From Apostichopus japonicus (Eukaryota > Echinodermata > Holothuroidea > Aspidochirotida > Stichopodidae): a stretch of DNA of 64,000 nucleotides. The stretch covers positions 22,346,501 through 22,410,500 of the forward strand of contig NC_092568.1 in assembly GCF_037975245.1 (NCBI RefSeq), read 5' to 3'. Below, piece by piece: positions 37,177-50,763 of the stretch. The notes beneath the pieces are model-generated. The model ran no database searches, had not been told where the DNA came from, and saw only the letters and a list, made by a program, of their open reading frames with translations. Positions within the stretch are counted from its first letter, which is position 1. Each line of letters begins with the position of its first letter. The position numbers and the translations under genes were made by a program.

Positions 37177-40100
37177 GTGAGCAACGTTATTTTGTGGGCT
37201 TTTGACATACTGCATACTTTAGGTCCTGATTTTGACTGATATTTTACCATTAGGAGTCTGTTTCTTCAATTCTTACTGGGGCATTAGGGATGGGGGCAAT
37301 ATAATTGGTCAGTAATTAATTGATGGGGTCAACCTTATGTCATGCATTACAAAATCAGTTTTGTTAATATTTCAATTGTGCCAACAGGTCAAATTGATCC
37401 ATCTTGTAGATTTGGGTTTCTTACAACATGCAACTGACAATGATTTTCCATTAGAAATCTTAGAAAATTATTTGCCTTTTAAAACCAACAATGAAATTGC
37501 TGTAGAATTTTTTTGGCAAATTTTTAATTTCCATGTCACTTCAATGAATTTGATGATTAATTTGAAATTATTGTTCATTTTTATAGGTACCTCTGCCCCA
37601 TTTTCTTGTGAATTGTACTGGTTCCTGCCAAAGAGTGCCAAACCATTCCTCCCTCGTTCCCTCCAAGAACGACAGCGATCTTCGGCAGAAGGAGGGGACC
37701 AGGCGGATGTGGAGAAGCTCATAAATCAACACATCTCATCAAAAGACGAGGAAGAAAGAAAATTAAAATGGAAAGATGGAATACCCTTGGTTGATTCAGG
37801 TAAAGAACGAGAAGATTACTTTACATAAGAAATGTTCTCCTATTTTGGATTTTAGCGAACTTTAATAGTCAACTGAGACAATTTACAGATCAAGTCTTTT
37901 AGCCAAGTTTCAATGGCCAGAGCTCAAAGTTAAAAAATTCTCATGTTTATATTAAAAAGTTGACAGTCTTTTATTCCTTCAAAGCTGCGTAAACCATATT
38001 GTTCACTTTTCGAGTAAATATATCCAAGTTCAAATTCAAAATCACAGTCAGAAATGAACATAATCATATAAAGAGAAAAGGAAAGAAAAGGTAATTTTAT
38101 TTTATCAAAACCACAGGATGACTTTTGTTTACGAGGTTTTGCCCAATTGAATTATTAGAAGAGGGTGACATTGCAAGACATTCTTGCTACTTATTCAGTT
38201 TTAGCATCTCTGTATAAATTTGTTGAAAGAAAATATATGTTTGTTTGTTTAAAGGCTGTAAATGTTTCAAAAATCTCTGGAGATGTTTAGATTTGGCATT
38301 CTTTTCCTTTCCTTGTTGGCTTCTGAGATCAGTTTTGAAGTTTTCACAAGTGATTTACTCTACTAGCTTGACATTCTTATGTTTTGAATGACATTAAATA
38401 GTTAAAATCAGAATAATGCATTCCTGATGCAAGTGTTGTTTTCTTCATTGTTGCATCATGCATAAAATGTTAAAGGGGAAGTGTTTAAAGTGTCCCTAAG
38501 ACTTAACATTTTCAACATTGGTTAATAAATTTTTCACTTTAAATAGTTTCCTGGTAGTGGTACTGCAATAGTCTAAAACTTTATCATGTTTTGCTAACTA
38601 TGAATCCCTCAGATGATATTTTGTCCTTATTATGCATGTTTACATAACTGCTTTGTGCACTTTTAATTCACATGAAATGCAAGTTTGACCATGTTGACCA
38701 TCAATGTTAGTCCCAGGTTTTTGCACAACGCAGGTTCCCAAGAAAAAATTGAATCTTATTATATGTCAGCAATCGAAAAAGATTGTAGTGTGATTAATGT
38801 GTTTCATTAAGCATTGTACATTCCTTGCAATTTATTTGTCTGAATATTTCAGAGTCTTGTAAGTCAATGGATGAACTCTTCGACAACTGGCAGAATCCCA
38901 TCTTTGAGACGGCTGCATCCGAGGCCCTCAATGCTAGTACCACACAAACGCTGGCTGCCACCGTCAAAGTGCACAACAGCTTACACCCATATCAGTTTAC
39001 CAAGGAAATATTCAAGTCCATGCAGGTATATTTCACAAAGTCATCATATTCTGTAATGAAATAGCTTGGTACAATTAGAGAAGTTCCTTAACTATGTAAG
39101 AGAGGGTTGGGAGGAGGAGAGAGGACCTGCTGATCCCCATTTGGAATTTGGGGTACAAAATGGAAGTTCTGGCATGTTAAGATGAGCACTTCCTCCCCAC
39201 CCCACCCCCTCCCTTTTTGTTTTGTTGTAGTACTTTGAATACTATAAACTCATGGGCAATGGACATCCACCCCACCTTACCTCTCTCCTGCCCCACCACA
39301 CCACTTGTTAAAACCTTGTATGTTGGGCATGATGGGGAAATGAAAGCTGCTATTTAATAAGTCAGGTTGACCCAACTTGTAATACCCATGTAATATAAGA
39401 TAAATGAATTCATTTGGAAAACTCTACACTAATATAAAAGAAATCATGAAATAATTGAAGCAATACCTTTTCTTTACAGAAATATTTATATTAACACAAT
39501 AGTGCAAGTAGATTCTGCTTGCTATAGCACGATTTAAATTAAGATCATAACTAACAAAAATCTTTATCCTTATTTCTGAGAAAAATCAGTAAAACAAAAT
39601 ACCTTTAGGCTTATAGATAGAGAAAATAGTTCGGTTGAAAGTGCACGAAGAGGAAGTTCTCCTTCGACTTTCTTTCTTTTTCACATTTTTAACATACTTT
39701 GTGGTAAGTCAAACTGGCACGTACGGTGACCTAGTTCATAAAAAAAATTTCAGGTGAACCGTGGTTTTGTTTGTACAGGAGGCTTTTGATTCCCTCGCAA
39801 ATCATGGATTTAATTTCGCAGCCATTCTTGTAAGAAATGAAAATAAATTATTATATACAGAAAGTAGGCTGGGTAATGTTTTACTCTTCCCAGAGAAAAA
39901 AAAGAAAGAAAAGGGAGGCCTGTCTTATGAAAACAATCAACCATTTCCTATTCAGCATTTTGTTTTTTTATTGCAGTCGTAATAATTGCATTGAGAGCTT
40001 GGCAAAGGAAACTGCATTGTGTGTTGCTTTTGTACATGAAAAGTGAGATCTTAAGTATGCTGCATGTGTTCGTCTAGGAAGTAATTGAAAGGAGGTTCGT

Positions 40101-43100
40101 AATCAAAATATATCATGCCAGGATATGACATGAAGACCTTTTGCATTCCAATTGTTTCAAATTAGTAATTAAGCCAAGATTTATCCAAGGCATCTTTTTC
40201 TTCAAATCTGATTAAATGCTTTGATTTTTGTACTACGTCTCGTTATGTGTAATTTACAGAGAAATAAGATTGTTTGAACATACCTGTATGTGCAAGATGG
40301 AATATGGAAACCATGTCGCTGGTTTGTTGCTTTCCTATAGCAGCAGATGTTTCAAATCTTGATAAACTTTTACTTTAGAAGTAAATATCAGTCAGGATCC
40401 TACACTCTCAAAGCAATCTACTGATATAAGTCAGGGTTGAAGATAAAGTTTAAAAATAGAATTTGCTGTAAACTTGAGTTAACCTTAGAATATTTTGGTT
40501 TTATGGAAATCAAACATGAAATTGTATATGTAATTTTAATGCAACTGTGGTTAAAACAAGCCCCATTAATGCTCCAATATTTTTGACAATGCATGGATTT
40601 CACCTCTGTATGTTCTATTTAATACTCTGTTCAGGTAATCGGACAAGTTGATAATAAGTTCATTGTCTGTCGTGCAGAAGCTTCCGTTAGAAAATCTCCA
40701 GCAGGTGAACCGAGTCTCTTGATTTTAGTGGATCAACATGCAGCTCACGAACGGATTAGGCTTGAACGACTTATTCAGGGTGAGGGAACAGTCACAATAC
40801 ACTTGTGGGGATAAATTTTTAAGTTGCCATGGAAATATGTAACTTTTTTTTTGGGGGGGGGGAAGCCGTATTGCAAGGTGTGAACCTTCACAGACAAAAA
40901 TGTTTGTATACCAAGTCATTGGCATAGTTCTTAAAGTCTGATGTTAAACTACGTAAGATGGAGAATGGGGGATTGGGGCTTGGGAGGGAGGATGGGAGCT
41001 TGACGAAGGGAAAAACAGTATACTGATTATATCAAGCTTGAAGAGCTGATATGTTTTTATTTTAGATTTTGAGCACAGTTTTTGTGGAGTGCAATGAGAA
41101 GCAGTTGGACGCATCTGAGTTATGTCCAAGCATTCCTCTTAACCAAGAAATACTTGATGTCTCTCACTCTTTGCTAGGCATAAGGTTTGAAGAAAAAATA
41201 GAATCCTGGTAATGTCAAGGTTTATGGTTATAATCCTGCTCTTTTTTATTTTACAGATTCTTAACACAGATACCATTCATTCAGACTGTTCATTAATTTT
41301 TTTAACTTTTACGGTAAAATTTTTCAAAAATGTTAGAGTCAAACATTCCCTGTTTTTTGTCTTTCCCTTTGAAGATGCCTACTACCAAAAATCAGACATT
41401 GTTGAGGAGGATGGAGATGTGTCTGATGCAGAAAGTTCCTCTGAATCCTGCCTTAGGTCCTCCTTGGTAATCCCTCCTATACCCATCAACACCACTGAAG
41501 AGGAGAGGCGACTTGCCCAAGCATATTCGGAAAAATTGGATAGGTTAGGGGTGTCAGTTGTCTTTAAGAAGAAGAATGATCGCAGAGAACAAATATCAGA
41601 GGTCACAAGGTTACCAGCTTGTTTGGTAGAACGAGAAGCAAACATGCTGAAAAAGGCTAAACAGCCTATTGCTACGGACTTGGCAGAGGTGAGCAAAAAT
41701 TCTTGCTCTTGTACCAAACCAGATGCCAATAATTTCTAAATATTCAAACTTCTATCTGTTTGACTGCATTGTATCTAGATCTTTAATTCATGCTCAATAA
41801 AGTTGTAGTTTTGGAAGGGCACGCTTCTGATAATTTTGCTTTCATTATTTTCCACATGGACATGTATGATATCAAGATGTAACCATAGAAACCTTTCCCC
41901 AGAGGTGGTTCTATTCAATAACATATCTGGCATATGTAATGTACTAGCATTTACATTCTGAAAGCCATCAGGCTTAAAAACTCTGCATTTCCGCAATCAA
42001 CAAACCAGTTATAGATACTTAGATCGTCTTTTTATTTTCTCATTCATTCCGTTTCAATCGTTTAACCTCTCCAGACCTTGGTCCAAGAGTGTATCCAACT
42101 TATCCAGGACACAGCAGGGTCCTGTGGTGTCCTCCCCAAGACGATCGTCAAGGCTCTAAATTCTCAGGCTTGTAGAGGTGAGAATCGCTCTACAAAATAT
42201 ATTAAAGCTTTATATTTTATGTTCAGAGATGTATTACCTTCAAGGCAGATTATTGACTTTGAACAACACCTTTTGCCAATATTTGATCAGATGATAAATG
42301 GATAAACCTTAACACCTTATTCCATTTTTCTTTTTCTTTTTTTAACTCAACAAACATGAATCAGGAAAAACATGATTGTTTGTATATTGATTTGTAGGAA
42401 AGTTTTGCCAATTTTTTAAAATAACTAACTTTGAACTGTACAAACATACCCTGATTCAACAGTGCCAAAAATGTTTAATTGTTTGTGAAAAGTGACAATG
42501 TTGGCAAACTACAGTAACATGAAGAAAGGAAAAAACATGTTGTAAGAATGCATCCTGGTTGTGGGACAATGGAAACCTATATGCATTCATATATCTGTTA
42601 TTCTATGAAGAAATCGTCAAGTTCTTTTGTATCAAACTTAAACTAGTTTGAAGGGAACTAATGCTTACAGGTATTTGATGAATAGCCAAATAACATTGTC
42701 AACAGGTTGTAAACTAGATTTGGCAGCAATTATCTTGCAAGCTGTCTTTTGACTTATGTACCATACCTATGGTGCAGAAGGAACACAGTGGCAGAGTATA
42801 TGGGTTTATTGGGTCATGTGAAAGGATTGGGGTGGGGTGGAGGGACGGTTCCATGTGGGGACTTTTAACTTGCATTTTTACCACACAAAGTATAGCCACA
42901 CATATATACCTGGTTTGCAAAATGAAACAGCTTTTAGCTTAATATTTAATACTGGGTTTCTAATTTGTTTGTTTTTACGAATGTTGAATATGAATTATGA
43001 TCTGAAAACCCAGCTGATGTGAACCGGCGGAGGCTTTAAGCCATGACCTCTAAACTGCTGAGTGTCACATCTTTATCCCATTGACCATAGCACTGGTTCA

Positions 43101-45910
43101 AAAGATCTTGAAATGGCATTTTGTCAAAGGAAGGAATTCATATTGATGGACTCAATCGACTTGTCTTTTAGATCTCTTCCTTGTCCTCACCTGCCATGTA
43201 ACTGTCAAAGACAAAGCTCTAAGAATTTAAAGCAGTTGCCTAACGTTTGTATCTTTAACTTTTTCCCAGACATTGGAATTTTTAGGGCATAAATCGGGGA
43301 GAATTGGGCAAAATCCAAGGGTAAAGTTAATATGTGTTTGTTGGTGCAACAGTACTATTTGGCAGCAGCAGCATGTTATCCAATTAAATGCAGGTAATAA
43401 ACGTGCATGCAGTGCATTTCTGATAGCTTTTTACGTAGAGATATTAGGAAACAAATTTAGTCGGGAGATCAGTTGCGAGAGCGTGATATTGCCTTAAAGA
43501 TCAGGAGACTCCTGGTAAAACTGGCTGACTTGGGGAGTCTGAAGTCTGTACTGATAAACTGCAACCCAGCTTCTGTAAGTAATCCAACCCACATGTCACA
43601 GAGTTCCTTAAGTCTTTCTAAAGTCCACTGCTATTAATCACTAAATCATAGGTTGTTGTATATAAGTTTTTATAAGTTTTATATTTTTTTCCCCCGGTTT
43701 TCTCCATTCCAGGTGCAATCAAGTTTGGAGATGTGTTGAACATGGAAGATATGGTATGTCTCCTGTCGCAGCTTTCGGAGTGTAAACTGCCCTTCCAGTG
43801 CGCCCATGGTAGACCCTCGATTATCCCCCTCCTGGATCTTGACCACCTAGTAGAGAAGTTGACTCCACAAGTAAGTGTGGACTTTGTTTTGCAAGCATTA
43901 CCCCATTTCTCAACAGACTCATTCTAGTGCAAACTGCTGTATCAAGGACTATGTTAATTATTTCTTATCGAAGCAACAAAAGAAAATTTAATTATGTTCT
44001 TATGAGCTTCAGTGGCTACTAACATGATGATATCAGCCCAGATATATGCAAATTAGGCTTGGTATATCTGATGTGAAAATGTGGTGGGCTTATCCCAATG
44101 TTTGCCTTGAAAAGTAAAAGACTTTCTCAAAATTTTAACAGCTCCTTGTCACATCTTAAAAGGGATATGAAGTCCAAATTTCACAAAAATTTATATCACA
44201 GAGCAAGCACCCAAAGAAACACATTGGCCAGACTCCCATCTTGATAGCTGGATTCGATTCCTGAGATTTAAACATTTGGAAATGTATGCATTTTATTCAG
44301 ATATTAGCACATTCCTACAATCGTTTGTGATGACATGCATAGACAACAAATTAAACTGTCTTTGTTACTGCAAAATGCACTCATTCATATAAAATGAATA
44401 AAATATGAGGTGTAAATATGTTATATCTTAACAACGCAACAATCTACGAAGCTGGGAGCTTTATAAATGTGCTTCGGCAGCCCTTTAATTTCTATGAAAG
44501 GTCTGATGTAGTTTTTGTTAGTGAACCTTTAAAAGAGCTATCACCTGCTTCAATTGTCAAAAAAATAGTTTGCAGGTTGCAGCTGTTATTTCTAAACCCG
44601 CAAAGATCATGGACGAATTATGTTTTCTTGGTCGGGTTTTATCGCAAGAAAAAAAACAGGGTCTAGCAGACAGACCTGCTCAGCATCAGTCAGAATAAAA
44701 TCCATTGCAATAATTTAGTTATATGAGATTACATATTGACATGATGTCAAAGATTATAACATCAGAACAGCTAGCAAAGGTAATGTAAACACAAATTCTC
44801 TCAACCATTAAAATACAAAAAAAAATACATTCTGCCCTCTGTATGACATTGTAGATTGTGAAAATTTTGAGAATATTTGTAATTAAGGAAGCATTATTCA
44901 CTTTCAATAATATATCCTCTCATATTTTCATACTTTAATTTTTCTAATTTTTTTTGGTCAACATAGCCAATACTGTACTTCCTTTATTTTACTCCCATTG
45001 TATTTTGCTATGAAGAGGGGATTCCAAGCCCTGATGAAGGGCACTATTAATCACTGTAAACTTACGTCCATAACTCATAGACCTGTATACATTGTGTATA
45101 TCCCCATTTCATCCTTTTTTTTGGCTATTCTGTTGATGAGAGGAATATTTTGATGTTCTGTTGTCTCAGATTCTTTGCACTATACTACTCCTTCAGAATA
45201 TCACCCCATGAAAGTACATTGTTGTCATAAATAACAATGGTGACATTTGATGCATGTGTGGTATTACATCATCGCACAAAGAAATGATTGAATTTCAGGA
45301 TACGAAGGTAAACATAACCTTTGTAGTCCTTGTAAACCATGTTTTCAGTCCCATTGTTAGTGATATGTGTCCTAGTTATTTGCAGAAGCAAACAGAGGAG
45401 CTTCTCACTCTGCCAAATCGTGGAATAAAATTTAAATTTCTGTAAAGCCTGAAAACAGAGAGTAGGACATGATTCTTTAATAGACTTCTAAATAGCAGTT
45501 CCTCAAAAGTTTCCTTTACAGGAACACTTTTAATATTACTATTAGCATAATTACACATAATAACATTAATTTTTATGGGGCCATCTCAAAGCAGAAATCT
45601 TTGTGGTTTTTGCTTCTGGCATTTTAAAAGTTGAAATCTCTCTTTGTTTACTGTCAAATGAAACTTGGGCGACAAATATCTGTGGTGAATTTGTGTTCAT
45701 TCTCTCCTTCTATCTCTCTCTTTCTTATTTGATCAATTTTTTTACAGTATTCTTGAACATGGACATTTCTTTTTTTTAGTTTATTTGAAAGCTATGCCAT
45801 TCTGTACCTGAAGCATTGATTCTTCTTTCCTTTTTTCCACCTTACAGGAATCAACAAAACCAAATTTAACCAATTTCAGCTTGAAAATGTCACAAAGTAA
45901 CTTGCCATGA
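32427..45910 (+). CDS. MLH3: DNA mismatch repair protein Mlh3 (MutL-gamma subunit)
   Basis: Eight exons join in phase: 32427-37176, 37587-37799, 38853-39025, 40635-40779, 41375-41688, 42075-42177, 43713-43870 and 45848-45910. They encode 1972 residues. Seen: an N-terminal GHKL ATPase with the N-box E33/N37 in EELVSNSLDAKA, DNGHG (61-65), FGYRGE (95-100) and a THGTTI motif. A very long, polar, S/E/K-rich middle region follows. The C-terminus carries DQHAAHERIRLE (1745-1756), ACRGAIKFGD (from 1897) and QCAHGRPS (C1929, H1931). Known for the family: Mlh3 pairs with Mlh1, and DQHA(x)2E with the C-terminal Cys/His sites forms the metal-dependent endonuclease used in meiotic crossover and mismatch repair. 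All those residues are present, so activity is expected. The protein is about 500 residues longer than vertebrate Mlh3; the excess is in the middle region. The last exon (ESTKPNLTNFSLKM then SQSNLP) runs into a tandem repeat that supplies the stop codon. Confidence 0.95.
40635..40779 (+). CDS. MLH3: MLH3 exon 4: endonuclease active-site exon
   Basis: It encodes VIGQVDNKFIVCR and then DQHAAHERIRLERLIQ. The metal-binding DQHA(x)2E(x)4E motif is complete (bases 40731-40766). The acceptor is TGTTCAG and the donor CAGG/GTGAGG. Confidence 0.93.
43713..43870 (+). CDS. MLH3: MLH3 exon 7: C-terminal metal-site exon
   Basis: With the end of exon 6 (42075-42177) it forms ACRGAIKFGD. Later it encodes LPFQCAHGRPS. 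These are the Cys/His positions that complete the MutL nuclease site. The acceptor CATTCCAG and donor CAA/GTAAGT are strong. Confidence 0.92.
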
Positions 45911-46966
45911 AAACGACCACCAGTGTTACGGCGGTCTGGTGATGTTATTCCGGATGGCGCATGTTTACATTCTACTCAGCGTACTGGAGGAGAATTGATT
46001 TCGTCTTCCTTTTACAAAGTAACTTGCCATGAAAATGACCACCAGTGTTACGGCAGGCTGGTGATGTTATTCCGGATGGCGCATGTTTACTTTCTACTCA
46101 GCGTACTGGAGGAGAATTGATTTCGTCTTCCTTTTACAAAGTAACTTGCCATGAAAACGACCACCAGTGTTACGGCAGGCTGGTGATGTTATTCCGGATG
46201 GCGCATGTTTACTTTCTACTCAGCGTACTGGAGGAGAATTGATTTCGTCTTCCTTTTACAAAGTAACTTGCCATGAAAACGACCACCAGTGTTACGGCAG
46301 GCTGGTGATGTTATTCCGGATGGCGCATGTTTACATTCTACTCAGCGTACTGGAGGAGAATTGATTTCGTCTTCCTTTTACAAAGTAACTTGCCATGAAA
46401 ATGACCACCAGTGTTACGGCAGGCTGGTGATGTTATACCGGATGGCGCATGTTTACTTTCTACTCAGCGTACCGGAGGAGAATTGATTTCGTCTTCCTTT
46501 TACAAAGTAACTTGCCATGAAAATGACCACCAGTGTTACGGCAGGCTGGTGATGTTATTCCGGATGGCGCATGTTTACTTTCTACTCAGCGTACTGGAGG
46601 AGAATTGATTTCGTCTTCCTTTTACAAAGTAACTTGCCATGAAAACGACCACCAGTGTTACGGCAGGCTGGTGATGTTATTCCGGATGGCGCATGTTTAC
46701 TTTCTACTCAGCGTACTGGAGGAGAATTGATTTCGTCTTCCTTTTACAAAGTAACTTGCCATGAAAACGACCACCAGTGTTACGGCAGGCTGGTGATGTT
46801 ATTCCGGATGGCGCATGTTTACTTTCTACTCAGCGTACTGGAGGAGAATTGATTTCGTCTTCCTTTTACAAAGTAACTTGCCATGAAAACGACCACCAGT
46901 GTTACGGCAGGCTGGTGATGTTATACCGGATGGCGCATGTTTACATTCTACTCAGCGTACTGGAGA
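45892..46966 (+). repeat. 122-bp tandem repeat, about 8.8 copies, starting in the MLH3 stop region
   Basis: Units begin with ACAAAGTAACTTGCCATGAA at 45892 and every 122 bases after (46014, 46136 and so on to 46868). The ninth is truncated at about 46966. Copies differ at only a handful of sites (AAAACG/AAAATG, ATTCCGG/ATACCGG, TACATTC/TACTTTC), with unit 1 the most distinct (GGCGGTCT). The first unit contains the last five to six MLH3 codons and its TGA at 45908. The array therefore appears to be an amplification of the terminal exon end plus about 100 bases of 3' UTR. 122 is not a multiple of three, so overlapping 65-codon frames in it are by-products. Confidence 0.93.
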
Positions 46967-49881
46967 AGCTTTGTACTCAGTAGTTTATAGAGCACCATGA
47001 AGGTTTGCCAGATGTGATGATGGTCTGAGAGATAGGGCCTTCTTAAGAAACATATGTTTTCCTCAGTATCGACCAACATGTGTTCGATATGATGATACAT
47101 ATTAATGCTTTTATTTGAAATGCACTGTATTGTTTATAGAAATTGAGAATGCCTCCTTCAGAATTGATGAGCTGTGTATAGAGCATGTAGAGGATGTCAG
47201 ATGAAACAGGGGTGGGGGGGAGGGGAGAGTGGGATATGATGAAGTTCTCTAGGGTACGTCTGGCAAACACCGTCCTGTAAACTTATGGTTAAAATGTATC
47301 CCACGTGTAACCTCACACGTTTAATACTTCCACAACATGTCTGTTTGTTTGCATTGGCAATATCTTTATCAGTTTACATTCTGGAACATAACTTTCAGAG
47401 CACTGAAGTTTACTTTAAATTTTACATCATCATCATACTGGTTTTAGCCTTCAGTGTTTCATCTGTGGTACACATGCACCTCCCTGTTAAAATAATCTGC
47501 CCTTAAGGACTTTCTTGTCACTATAAAGAATGACCGATCCAGCATAGTTTTAAGGAATTACAAAAAAAGTCAAAAAAAGAAAGAAAAGGAGGGGGGAGCA
47601 TAAAGTGCAACTCTGTGTATGTAACTAGAGGAATTTATGTGGCTAACCACAAAAGAGCATGATTTACCATAAAAACATAGAAAGTTTGTTGGTAGTCACA
47701 AGAGGCTATTATCACCTATTTTTTTCCTTCCCTTATTAGAGCATATAACTGTCAGCAATATTAAGTGAAACTGTTTGGATCTTCTCCAAGGAGGAGTGTT
47801 AAATTTCTCCGCATTTGTGGTAAAGATGAGTTGACAGGATCTATGAGACGGTTGTTTGATTTGGCGGCTCGTTGAAGTGCCCCTCTGATGGGGAACCCGC
47901 CTAGTTCTGCTCTTTGATTCACTGAGGAGCAGGCTCTCTGTGATTTCAACATTATGGCTGTCAGAAGTGATAACGCCATCGTTATGTCTCTGTTTGAAGT
48001 GATGATAATTCCTTCAGGAGGTATGACAATTAATTATAAGGGGTTGGGGGTTACTGATAATAGAGGAAACCAGCTGGTTGGAGACATAGTAATATTTTCA
48101 GGGTGACCTTTGACTCCATACAGTTAAGGATCAGCAGACACATGTGTATAAGGATCCTTTAAAGAAAAGGTGCAAGATATGGAGGGAAAGTAAAGAAAGA
48201 AGAATATGAAGACTCTAATATTCGTCGTGTTTTGTTTGAAAATGATCGGTTCGGTGGTGTAATCTAACGAGATGATGAATCTCGGCTAGACGATTGAAAT
48301 GATAGAATCCTTCGCAGCTTCTTCCTGTCAGACTCGTTTCATATGAGCTAGACATAGAGAGTTACTACCGTGCATGCCATCAGTAGCTTGCAGAATTAGG
48401 CAGTGACAATCACAGGATTTCAACGTTGTGGGGAAGGGGAGGGGGGCGGGTGGGCCAGTGGGTGAACCGATTCTAAATTCCCTTTATTGATTTAGGTAGG
48501 TGCACGAACCTTTTTGGAAGGTTGTCCTAGGCATTGAAGGAGGAGTGGTTTTATTCTTCCCTGACGGAATGTAAAAAAAATTGAAAGTTTTACCCAGATT
48601 TATCAATGGAAGTGTTTTTCCAGTAAATAGTTGCAATTTTAGACGGTTCAAAATGTAGATTGCTGTTGCATAAATGAAAGATATTGTGTGTAAGCCTCAC
48701 ACAGCAGATAGCTATGAGTTATGTTATCTCTCATATAACAACAATGAAAACTAACTGTCCATGTTTTGGATTTGGAATGCACACTACCAGCAAGGTTGAT
48801 TTTATGTTCAGTATGTATTAGCAAGCTTAGACTCTATCCACGAATAGTGCCAGGTACTTTACCAGCTGTTCCATAGGCTATGATTAGGCCTGACAAGAGG
48901 AGAGTAGTATGTATAATTTGCAACTTTGTTCCAGAGCTATTTATGAGTTACAGGGCTGCCCTGTCATAAAATGAGAATGTTCGTATTGAATTTGTTCCTT
49001 GTAGTTTTCATTAATTTTTTTTTGGCACATGATGTTGCCTTTTATCTTTCTTGACTTTTTGTGCAATAATTTCTTATACAGAATTTATATTACATACTCC
49101 TTGCAAAGGTTGTTGCTTCAATTTACAAGTTTCGTTCCCTTCTTTATCTGATTTTGTTTCATTTTTTTTTCTTTTCTTGTATTTTATAAGTCACATGATT
49201 TCTGTGGTCCCTTTTATAAAGGTCATCATCAAGTTTGAAAGGTGCCAAAATATGCCCACATCTCTTCTTTTTTTGTGGCTTTCTGAAGGTTGACACCTTC
49301 AAGGGTTACATGCAGGTATATATTGAAACGATAGGTGACAGTATAATGTACACTTACTTTTGAACACAAGTGACCATTATTTAACGTTCTAGCATATTCG
49401 GGGACAATCCTGATGGCCTCTGGGACCTGTCAAAGTTTCCTTCGACTGAGTTGATTATCTCTTGAAATGAGACTGTCCAAGGGAGGGGAGGGGAGGGGGA
49501 GGTAGTGACTATAAAATTAGGGGGATCCTAAATACACCTACTTAAAATCGTAGGGGGAATGGGGGGGGGGGGGGTTCAGTAACAATTTCACAGTAGGTTG
49601 TATATAACGATCTTATTTATTCATTATTGGAGAGGCAGCTGCCCCGCCCCCCCCCCCCCCCATTCGCACTCGATCCTCTGGTTTCACATTGCTTCTTTCG
49701 GTGAGGTCCAGTTTAGAAACAAATGCTTTAGTTTGGCCAAGATATACATGCTATGGTACACTTCATCTAGCAAGCCGCGTTACAAGCACTAAAGTCACTC
49801 AAGAAAGATCCTGAGCTCGAAAACCAAACAACTCGATGATCCACTCTCAACCCTTGTCCCAGCTTATATCTTGACTGTAAC

Positions 49882-50763
49882 CAGTGGCGGCGGAACCGGG
49901 GGGGCTCAGCCCCCCCAATGAAAAAGTTGAGGGGACAAATGCATGATAAGCCCCCCCCCCCCCCCAATATTTACCAAGGCTCCGAAACGTGCATCTGCCC
50001 ATTTTTCAATGCATACTTGTCGATCTGTTCGATGCACACGTATACTAGTTAGGTGTAATAATTTTAGTAAATGCTGGGAGGACCCTCGGCCCGTCCCCTG
50101 GCTATAGACCACATTGATTGTCTGTATCATACCCGGCCTCATCGAATATTAGGGTTTTAAATAAGAGTGTAATAAGCTAAACGCTACACTCATCAAAATT
50201 TGCGTTTCCACTACGAGTACACACAAGGCGTGGAACATGGCTCTATGTTTAAACGCAATCAATTATTAAACGAACAAAAACACAATATTAGCATTTCACC
50301 TGTGTATAGGGTACATGCATTCGTGACAGTGCTTGGTTCATAGATATTTGTTGGCAACTGCACATGGTTTTGGAATTACCCATTTGTTGACTTTCTGTTT
50401 TTTCTTATGACATTTATTTAATTATTGCATTTAATTGCAATTAGTAATTTACTACACTCAAAAACGTCTTTGCGAGTACACTACGAGTTATAGCTGCTCT
50501 CTTAAAACACCATCGAATATACAAATTACAATGTTTTTACAGATTTTAACGTGCAATCTGAGAAATTGCAGGCTTGAGACCCATATTTTAGGGCTAGGTA
50601 TTCGCAGCATAAAACACTCGGGAAGTGCCGTTTCCGGCCATCTGGGGGTTTGAAAAACCCAAAATTTTCTTGCACGCTCCGCGCCAACCGATGGTGGCGC
50701 TCCGCTTAGATAGTCTCCACACATTAGCCCCCCCCCCCAATAATTTTCGCGTTCCGCCGCGCC
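49882..50763 (+). mobile_element. TSD-flanked interspersed element, copy B (about 880 bp)
   Basis: TGACTGTAAC flanks it on both sides (49872-49881 and 50764-50773). The ends are inverted: GGCGGCGGAACC on the left and CGTTCCGCCGCGCC on the right. Inside are GGGGGGGCTCAGCCCCCCCA, a C run and a 100-base block shared with 31060-31165. There is no coding frame of note. A 10-bp duplication with short inverted termini does not fit one common superfamily cleanly. Confidence 0.7.

Noticed and set aside
45892-46966. CRISPR-like array
   Set aside because: The whole 122-base unit is repeated with no unique spacers, in an animal genome.
45923-46983. Series of overlapping 65-residue frames, each nearly identical
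   Set aside because: They follow from reading a 122-bp repeat (not a multiple of three) through successive frames. They have no independent support as genes.
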